From an uncultured Eubacteriales bacterium (lineage in GTDB: Bacteria > Bacillota_A > Clostridia > Christensenellales > Aristaeellaceae): a DNA stretch of 7,097 nt. Below are positions 1-7,097 of this stretch, one piece after another (positions within the stretch are counted from its first letter, which is position 1; each line of letters starts with the position of its first letter). A program made the position numbers and the translations under genes. A model generated the notes under the pieces. The model searched no databases, was not told where the DNA came from, and saw only the letters and a list, made by a program, of their open reading frames with translations. The stretch covers positions 1-7,097 of the forward strand of contig CADCQZ010000064.1 of the NCBI GenBank assembly GCA_902803675.1. The letters are read 5' to 3'.

Positions 1-927
1 CGCCATCTGCTGCTCACGCTCACGCTCCCTGAGCTCAAGGAGCTTGGCGCGGAGCATCTTCAAACACATTTCACGGTTCTGGACCTGGCTGCGCTCGTTC
101 TGGCAGGACACCACGATGCCGGTGGGGATGTGGGTCATGCGGACGGCGGAGTCCGTCTTGTTGATGTGCTGGCCGCCGGCGCCCGTGGAACGGTAGGTAT
201 CCACCCGGACCTCTTCCATATTGATCTGGATGGCGCCTTCGTCCTCCAGCATGGGAGCCACGTCCAGGGACGCGAAGGAAGTGTGCCGCCTGGCGTTGGC
301 GTCAAAGGGAGAGATGCGCACCAGACGGTGCACGCCCTTCTCGCCCCGCAGATAACCGTAAACGTTCTCGCCGGAGACCTGGAAAGTGGCGGATTTCACA
401 CCCGCCTCGTCCCCGTCCAGGTAATCCAGCAGCGTCACCTGGAAGCCCTTGCGCTCACAGTAGCGGGTATACATGCGGTAGAGCATCTCGGTCCAGTCCT
501 GGGCCTCGGTGCCGCCCGCCCCGGCGTGAAGGCTCAGCACGGCGTCGCAGTGATCGTAATCCCCGCGCATGAGGGTCTCCAGCTCCAGAGCGGCGATCTT
601 CTGTTCCAGTTCGGAGAGATTGCCGCCGGCTTCGGCGATCATGCTCTCATCCCCTTCTTCCTCCGCCAGGAGCATCATGACCCCGATGTCGTCACACATC
701 GTATCCAGGGCAGCCACTTCCTTGAGCTTGCCCTCCAGCGCGGCGATGCGGCGGTTCACATGCGTGCTCCGCTCCAGATCGTTCCAGAAGCCTTCGGCGT
801 TCATTTCCTCCCGGAGCTCTTCCAGTTCCTCCCGGAGCTGGGGCAGGTGGAGCCCGTCCTTGACCTCCGAAAGCCGGGCCTTGAGGGCGTCCAGGCGCTG
901 GGTATACTGTTCAAGTTCAACGATCAT
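1..927 (-). CDS. prfB: Peptide chain release factor 2 (RF2), 3' end cut by window edge
   Basis: RF2 reads UGA and UAA stop codons in the ribosomal A site and triggers hydrolysis of peptidyl-tRNA. Translating the minus strand from the ATG at 925-927 gives 309 uninterrupted residues that run off the left edge. Seen in order: an N-terminal helical domain (about 1-115); the [11 protein letters not shown] segment (135-145) typical of class I factors; the stop-reading tripeptide SPF (206-208), which marks RF2 rather than RF1; and the catalytic GGQ (251-253) in [17 protein letters not shown]. Family members are about 365 residues, so roughly 55 C-terminal residues lie outside. The start is fixed by AAGGAG 8 nt upstream, overlapping the secA stop. 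The gene follows secA by 5 bp, as in Bacillus subtilis, so co-transcription is likely. The reading frame is continuous through the place where many prfB genes carry a programmed +1 frameshift at UGA; no such stop is present here. Confidence 0.98.
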   Translation of the reverse strand, partial: MIVELEQYTQRLDALKARLSEVKDGLHLPQLREELEELREEMNAEGFWNDLERSTHVNRRIAALEGKLKEVAALDTMCDDIGVMMLLAEEEGDESMIAEAGGNLSELEQKIAALELETLMRGDYDHCDAVLSLHAGAGGTEAQDWTEMLYRMYTRYCERKGFQVTLLDYLDGDEAGVKSATFQVSGENVYGYLRGEKGVHRLVRISPFDANARRHTSFASLDVAPMLEDEGAIQINMEEVRVDTYRSTGAGGQHINKTDSAVRMTHIPTGIVVSCQNERSQVQNREMCLKMLRAKLLELREREREQQMA

Positions 928-932
928 GGCTC

Positions 933-3692
<2,760 letters not shown>

Positions 3693-3701
3693 ACGTTAAA
3701 A

Positions 3702-3707
3702 CTCCTT
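3702..3707 (-). promoter_or_regulatory. secA ribosome binding site
   Basis: AAGGAG on the minus strand, 9 nt before the secA ATG (3690-3692). It supports this start, and no competing in-frame start with a better site is seen. Confidence 0.85.
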
Positions 3708-3730
3708 CAAACAAAATAGAGCTGTTTTTT

Positions 3731-3760
3731 ATTATAACACGGGCCTTAGGTCTGCCGCAA
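3731..3760 (-). promoter_or_regulatory. Probable sigma-A promoter for secA-prfB with extended -10
   Basis: On the minus strand a perfect TATAAT (3736-3731) is preceded by TGT, giving the TGn extended -10 form. A weak -35 candidate TTGCGG (3760-3755) sits 18 nt upstream. Transcription would start near 3724, leaving a leader of about 30 nt that contains the secA ribosome binding site. The strength of the -10 and the AT-rich stretch in an otherwise GC-rich window make this the best promoter visible. No structured leader or attenuator fits in such a short leader. Confidence 0.7.
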
Positions 3761-3778
3761 CCGGCGTCTTTAAGCCGG
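3761..3778 (-). terminator. Weak hairpin after the MBL gene, possible poor terminator
   Basis: One base beyond the MBL stop codon the minus strand has an inverted repeat CCGGC - 8 nt loop - GCCGG. No T-run follows (the next bases are TTGCGG), so it does not meet the usual form of an intrinsic terminator. It overlaps nothing coding. Read-through from the MBL gene into secA is therefore plausible. Confidence 0.25.
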
Positions 3779-3779
3779 G

Positions 3780-4961
3780 TCAGTCCTCCATCCCGTTGCC
3801 GCAGGCCGCGATGGGCCGCCCCCAGGCGTCATAAAGGACGGCGATATCCAGCTTGCTCTTATGCCAGATCCTCTTGTCGTTCAGGACCTGATCGCAGCGG
3901 TGCTCTTTGGTTTTCCCGCTGCCGATCAGGTAGGGCACGCCCGGCTCAAGGATCATATCGGCCGGATAGAACAGCTCGTTCCCCCGGGTGGAATACAGGG
4001 CCGTCCCGTTCAGGCGCACCGCTTCACCGCCGGTATTGAGAAGGGATAAAACGTCATCCTCCGTTTCGATGGTCATGACGATGCCCTTCACCTTCGCCGG
4101 GATCTTCCGCCAGGCCACATCTTCCACGCGCACGCCCTGAGCGTCCATGACCACACGCCAGGCATCCTGCGCGTCCTGAGTCACGTAAACGGCGCAGCCC
4201 ATGCCGCTCAGGCGCTTCAGGGTGGATTTCGCCGGGGTGTCCGGCTCCTCCGGGGTGGAGGTGGAGATCAGCGCGACACGCGGGCGGACGATAGAAAGAA
4301 GATCGTCCCCGGTGGCTTTGTTATCGCCGTGATGCCCGCATTTGAGCACATCCGACGCCTGAAGGAGACCGGCGCCGATCAGGGAGGCCTCCTCCTCCAG
4401 CTTCATGTCCCCCGTCAGGAGGATCGAGCCGCAGGGCGACACAAAGCGCATGACCAGGGAATTGTTGTTCTCATTCTCCGTGTCCGCCGTCAGAGGGCCG
4501 AGCACATCGAACCAGATGCCGTCGGAGACATCGATCCTGTCTCCCGAGGACAGAAAAACAGGCTGCGTGCCCCGGGCCTCGGCCGCCCGGAGGATTGGAT
4601 GGTCCTGCGTATCTGTGTTATAATAGATCCCGGAAGCGTACCAGTTCCCCACCGGGAGAGAACTGAGCGCCAGAGGCATGATCCCGCCCTGGTGATCGGT
4701 GTGGCAGTGGGTCAGGAACACACCGTCAAGGGCCGTGATGCCCATCTCGTCAAGAGCCGCCTCGAGGGCCGGATAGGTCTGGGCATAGCCCGTGTCGATC
4801 AAAAAAGCGCGGCCGCCCGCGCGGAGGATCACACAGTCGGCCTTGCCGATGTTCAGGCAGGTCATATCCACACGGTCCTCCGCCGTCCCGCCGGCGCTCA
4901 GAGGACCCAGAAGGGCGATGACCACTGCCGCGGCGCATATGAAGATACGGTAAATACTCAT
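3780..4961 (-). CDS. Secreted ComEC-type metallo-beta-lactamase-fold hydrolase with C-terminal lamin-tail-like domain
   Basis: A complete 393-residue protein. The N-terminus (1-23) looks like a signal peptide: a short Tyr-Arg start, a hydrophobic run FICAAAVVIALLGPL, then small residues suited to signal peptidase I. No lipobox cysteine is seen. Residues about 31-285 match the stand-alone MBL domain of the ComEC/Rec2 type: LIDTG (54-58), metal-binding THCHTDH (84-90), NNNSLVMRF (165-173), LLTGD with D185, and KCGHHG with H210/H211. Residues about 291-386 resemble a lamin-tail (LTD) beta-sandwich: LNTGGEAVRLNG, FYPADMILEPGVPYLIGSG and a closing LYDAWGRPIA. There are no ComEC membrane segments, so this is not the DNA-uptake channel. 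Substrate is unknown; nuclease or phosphodiesterase activity is the likeliest guess from the family. The ATG has AAAGGA 6 nt upstream. The gene is divergent from tadA and lies 87 bp before secA on the same strand. Confidence 0.92.
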   Translation of the reverse strand: MSIYRIFICAAAVVIALLGPLSAGGTAEDRVDMTCLNIGKADCVILRAGGRAFLIDTGYAQTYPALEAALDEMGITALDGVFLTHCHTDHQGGIMPLALSSLPVGNWYASGIYYNTDTQDHPILRAAEARGTQPVFLSSGDRIDVSDGIWFDVLGPLTADTENENNNSLVMRFVSPCGSILLTGDMKLEEEASLIGAGLLQASDVLKCGHHGDNKATGDDLLSIVRPRVALISTSTPEEPDTPAKSTLKRLSGMGCAVYVTQDAQDAWRVVMDAQGVRVEDVAWRKIPAKVKGIVMTIETEDDVLSLLNTGGEAVRLNGTALYSTRGNELFYPADMILEPGVPYLIGSGKTKEHRCDQVLNDKRIWHKSKLDIAVLYDAWGRPIAACGNGMED

Positions 4962-4999
4962 CGCGTGTCCTTTCCCATAAAACGGACCGGGAGGTCGAA
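4962..4999. promoter_or_regulatory. 38-bp divergent intergenic region between the MBL gene and tadA
   Basis: It holds both ribosome binding sites: AAAGGA for the MBL gene (4968-4973, minus) and GGGAGG for tadA (4989-4994, plus), each 5-6 nt from its ATG. The remaining bases are too few for two back-to-back promoters. I could not identify convincing -35/-10 pairs in either direction, so promoters probably extend into the 5' coding sequence of the opposite gene. Confidence 0.6.
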
Positions 5000-5458
5000 A
5001 TGGAACATACGGAATACATGCTGGAAGCCCTCGCCGAAGCCGACCGATGCGGGGACGACGTCCCCGTGGGGGCGGTGGTGGTCCGCGATGGACGCATCAT
5101 CGCGCGGGCTCACAACCAGCGGGAGGGCTTCGGGCCGGACGCTGTGCTCGATCACGCCGAAATACTGGCGATCCGCCGGGCCGCCGAGGCCCTGGGCACG
5201 CAGCGGCTGGATGGCTGCGCCCTTTATGTCACTCTGGAGCCCTGCCCCATGTGCGCCGGCGCCATGATGCTCGCGCGCCTGAGCAAATGCTATTACGGCG
5301 CTTACGATGTCCGCCAGGGGTGCTGCGGCAGTGTGTACAGCCTGCCCCACGACAGCCGTTTCTATCACCGGGTGCCCTGTGTGGGCGGGATCCTGGAAGA
5401 GGAATGCGCTCTCAGACTGAAAGAGTTCTTTGAGAAAAAACGTCAGGGCAGCTGCTGA
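5000..5458 (+). CDS. tadA: tRNA-specific adenosine deaminase (A34 to inosine)
   Basis: TadA deaminates the wobble adenosine of tRNA-Arg(ACG) to inosine so that one tRNA reads CGU, CGC and CGA. The 152-residue protein has the zinc-dependent cytidine-deaminase fold: PVGAVVV (22-28), the catalytic HAE (52-54, zinc ligand H52 and proton-shuttling E54) and PCPMCAGA (81-88) with zinc ligands C82 and C85. D103 matches E. coli D108, and the GILEEEC helix (130-136) is conserved. It is slightly shorter than the E. coli (167) and B. subtilis (about 161) enzymes. The loop between the tRNA-contacting N39 and H52 is two residues longer than in those homologues, and an Asp replaces the usual Ala just before the zinc histidine. 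GGGAGG lies 5 nt before the ATG. The only plus-strand gene in the window; its end overlaps the converging TPR gene by 16 bp. No SRP RNA gene follows, although one often does in Firmicutes. Confidence 0.96.
   Translation: MEHTEYMLEALAEADRCGDDVPVGAVVVRDGRIIARAHNQREGFGPDAVLDHAEILAIRRAAEALGTQRLDGCALYVTLEPCPMCAGAMMLARLSKCYYGAYDVRQGCCGSVYSLPHDSRFYHRVPCVGGILEEECALRLKEFFEKKRQGSC
5435..5458 (-). terminator. Candidate weak intrinsic terminator for the TPR gene, inside the tadA 3' end
   Basis: On the minus strand TCAG (5458-5455), an 8-nt loop and CTGA (5446-5443) form a 4-bp stem, followed by CG and six T residues (5440-5435). The T-run is the complement of two TadA lysine codons. The stem is short, so stability is doubtful; position right at the TPR stop codon is the main argument for it. 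Confidence 0.3.
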
Positions 5459-6141
5459 AGAAGCTCCCGGACCAGATCCGGCGTAGCGTAATTAAGAGGA
5501 GAGAAATTGCCCTCCAGAGCCGTCTCGAGCTTTTCCTTCGCCTCGGCGCAACGGCCGGCCTCCATATCATATTTCGCCAGGAAATAGAGCGTATCGATCT
5601 GCTTGGGCTTGATCTCATGCGCTTTACTGAAATACTCCAGAGCCTTTTCCTTATCCCCCAGAAGACGGTAGTAGACCTGGGCCAGATTGTCCAGGCAGAT
5701 CGGGTCCTCGTCATCGTATTCCACGGCCTCAAGGTTGTACTGGAGCGCTTTTTCCGCGTCCCCGGCCTGGATGTACAAAAATCCCAGGGACTGATAGGTC
5801 AGGCCGCAGGGAGCCTTTTTATGCGTCGCTTCCAGGAGCTGCAGGGCCTTATCCATCTCACCCAGCTTGTAATTGGCCACAGCGTAGTCCATGAGCAGCT
5901 GCTGACGGTATTCCGGCGTCATGTTGGGCGCCTTTTCCGCTTTGCGGAGGATCTCCTTGACTTTCAGGTAGTTCTCTTCCCCGCCCTTTTTGAGCAGGAT
6001 GACCGCGTAAGGCAGCATGTAGGTCACGTTGACCACACCTGCCCCATACAGCGCCTCATAATCCTCCAGGGCCCCCTGAATATCCCCCTTCTGCTGCTTC
6101 GTGACCGCTTTACGGATCTTGAGCACATCCATGATCCCCAT
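5443..6141 (-). CDS. TPR-repeat protein of unknown function
   Basis: A soluble-looking protein of 232 residues (from ATG 6139-6141) with no signal peptide or membrane segment. At least four tandem tetratricopeptide-like units are visible in the C-terminal two thirds: around QQLLMDYAVANYKLGEMDKA, LTYQSLGFLYIQAGDAEKAL, CLDNLAQVYYRLLGDKEKAL and DTLYFLAKYDMEAGRCAEA. Each carries the A/G/A-L pattern of TPR helices; the N-terminal third looks like a more diverged unit. TPRs bind proteins, so this is probably an adaptor or scaffold, partner unknown. Start choice: an ATG also exists at 6145-6147, but the strong AAGGAGG ends only 1 nt before it and 7 nt before the ATG used here. The 5' end overlaps the yprB-like gene by 32 bp, which suggests translational coupling and a shared role. 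The 3' end overlaps tadA by 16 bp on the opposite strand. I do not recognise a specific named family. Confidence 0.85.
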   Translation of the reverse strand: MGIMDVLKIRKAVTKQQKGDIQGALEDYEALYGAGVVNVTYMLPYAVILLKKGGEENYLKVKEILRKAEKAPNMTPEYRQQLLMDYAVANYKLGEMDKALQLLEATHKKAPCGLTYQSLGFLYIQAGDAEKALQYNLEAVEYDDEDPICLDNLAQVYYRLLGDKEKALEYFSKAHEIKPKQIDTLYFLAKYDMEAGRCAEAKEKLETALEGNFSPLNYATPDLVRELLQQLP

Positions 6142-7097
6142 TTTCATGCCTCCTTCGCTTCGTTTGTATCCGGTACAGCCTTTTCATGATATCCCCGCGC
6201 AGGTCTTCATCCCCGCCGGGGCAGCATTCCAGTGCCCTCAGAGCGCAGCGCTCGGCCAGCGTGTAGTCCTTCAGGCGGTGTTCGTAGATCTTTGACAGAG
6301 AAATATACAGGGCGGCGGAACGCCTGACAGTGAGCGCGTCCTCAAAAGATGCCGCCGCTTCCCGCGGGCTGCCCAGGCGCAGATCCAGATGCCCCAGAGC
6401 CACCCGTGCCCGGTACCGCACCCTGCTCCCCGCCGCGAGACGATAGCACTCCCCTGCCCTGATGAATTCCTTTCGCTTTTCCAGCACGCGGCCGACGCTG
6501 AACACGTCCTCGCCGTGCCGGAGCTCCTGGGGCTGTTCATGGGCCCGGATCAGGGCACCGAGGATCCTGGGCAGGGTGAGGATGTCCTGCCGGTTATGGG
6601 TCAGGATATCCTCCAGCAGCCCCATGTCCCTGCACTGAAGGAAGAGCCTGTACCGCTCGGGGACCTGCGCTCCCGGCAGGTCGTCCCCGCGGGGCATATG
6701 CAGCACCTCTTCCTCGAGCCTTTTCAGGCTGCAGTTCTCCAGACGGGTCTTCCATACCCGTCGGGCCGGATGGATCAGATCCATATGCCCGCGGGGCTCC
6801 GGCATGCGCCGGCCGCACATGATGAAGCGGGACCGTAACAGGGGCAGATCGAAACTGGCGCCGTTGTAGGTGCAGAACACCCTTTTCCCCGCCATCGCGG
6901 CGTCGAGCCGCCCGATCAGGAACTTTTCCTCATCGTAATCCCGCATCAGGTACTGTTCGATCCTGAAAGCCCCGTCCTCGAACCAGCCGGCACCCGCCAG
7001 GAAGGCCACCGTGCCGGCACCGCCGCCCAGGCCATTGGTCTCCGTATCCAGGAACAGGATGTCCTCCCGGCGGATATCGGACCAATCGCCGCCGAAA
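6110..7097 (-). CDS. YprB-like DEDD-family 3'-5' exonuclease domain with C-terminal TPR-like tail, 5' end cut by window edge
   Basis: The frame is open to the right edge, giving 328 visible residues; a GTG at 7007-7009 is internal, not the start, because the first exonuclease motif lies upstream of it. Seen: Exo I LFLDTET (D17, E19 of the visible fragment), GGGAGTVAFLAG, Exo II NGASFDLPLLRSRF (N78, D83) and Exo III HNRQDILTL (H167, D171). This is the RNase H-like YprB exonuclease fold with all acidic residues present. The RGDDLPGAQVPERY segment before Exo III is characteristic of YprB proteins. From about residue 195 to the end, helical repeats such as EFIRAGECYRLA and PREAAASFEDAL look TPR-like. 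The substrate of this family is not well established; 3'-5' trimming of nucleic acid is inferred from the fold. In Bacillus yprB neighbours the helicase gene yprA, which may lie beyond the right edge here. The 3' end overlaps the TPR gene. Confidence 0.9.
   Translation of the reverse strand, partial: FGGDWSDIRREDILFLDTETNGLGGGAGTVAFLAGAGWFEDGAFRIEQYLMRDYDEEKFLIGRLDAAMAGKRVFCTYNGASFDLPLLRSRFIMCGRRMPEPRGHMDLIHPARRVWKTRLENCSLKRLEEEVLHMPRGDDLPGAQVPERYRLFLQCRDMGLLEDILTHNRQDILTLPRILGALIRAHEQPQELRHGEDVFSVGRVLEKRKEFIRAGECYRLAAGSRVRYRARVALGHLDLRLGSPREAAASFEDALTVRRSAALYISLSKIYEHRLKDYTLAERCALRALECCPGGDEDLRGDIMKRLYRIQTKRRRHENGDHGCAQDP
6149..6155 (-). promoter_or_regulatory. TPR-gene ribosome binding site, decides the start
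   Basis: AAGGAGG on the minus strand, inside the yprB-like coding sequence. Spacing is 1 nt to the first ATG (6145-6147) and 7 nt to the second (6139-6141). The second spacing is near the optimum, so initiation at 6141 is favoured. Confidence 0.8.

Noticed and set aside
4329..5267. A 312-codon plus-strand frame crossing the MBL gene and into tadA.
   Set aside because: It covers most of the MBL gene antisense and part of tadA in the wrong frame; both real genes have clear catalytic motifs and ribosome binding sites.
5467..5481. Perfect 5-bp hairpin CCGGA-CCAGA-TCCGG just after tadA, considered as its terminator.
   Set aside because: No T-run follows on the plus strand, and the bases encode the C-terminus of the TPR protein.
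5459..5700. Possible SRP RNA (ffs) gene downstream of tadA, a frequent Firmicutes arrangement.
   Set aside because: The region is fully occupied by TPR coding sequence on the other strand, and I see no SRP Alu or GGAA tetraloop-type signature.
7007..7009. GTG as the start of the yprB-like gene.
   Set aside because: The frame stays open to the window edge and encodes the first exonuclease motif (LFLDTET) upstream of this codon, so the real start is outside the window.

Overview
The window is a compact, GC-rich (about 60% by eye) bacterial chromosome segment carrying mainly housekeeping genes. The families point to a high-GC Firmicutes/Clostridia lineage: a secA-prfB pair in that order, a YprB-type exonuclease, a TadA closest in style to Firmicutes versions, and strong AGGAGG-type ribosome binding sites. 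This placement is inferred from gene content and motif style, not from a database search. I see no phage, transposon, CRISPR or RNA gene.

Layout from left to right. Bases 1-927 (minus) hold prfB (release factor 2), with its C-terminus cut by the left edge. It is preceded, 5 bp away on the same strand, by secA (933-3692, minus). secA has its own promoter with an extended -10 in the short gap 3693-3779. Next on the same strand is a secreted ComEC-type metallo-beta-lactamase-fold protein with a C-terminal lamin-tail-like domain (3780-4961, minus). Thirty-eight bases separate it from the divergent tadA (5000-5458, plus), the tRNA adenosine deaminase. tadA runs tail-to-tail into a TPR-repeat protein gene (5443-6141, minus), and the two 3' ends overlap by 16 bp. 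That TPR gene overlaps the 3' end of a yprB-like gene (6110 to beyond the right edge, minus), a DEDD-type exonuclease domain fused to its own TPR-like tail.

Functionally, secA and prfB form a probable operon for protein export and translation termination. yprB and the TPR gene form a translationally coupled pair. tadA supports wobble decoding of arginine codons. The MBL protein is exported by a signal peptide, presumably through the Sec machinery that secA powers, and probably acts outside the membrane on a phosphoester or nucleic-acid-like substrate.

No clearly new system is visible. The points most worth a second look are the secreted MBL plus lamin-tail architecture, an unusual motif Ia in SecA, the absence of the classic programmed frameshift in prfB, an atypical active-site-adjacent loop in TadA, and the overlapping gene ends around 5450 and 6130.
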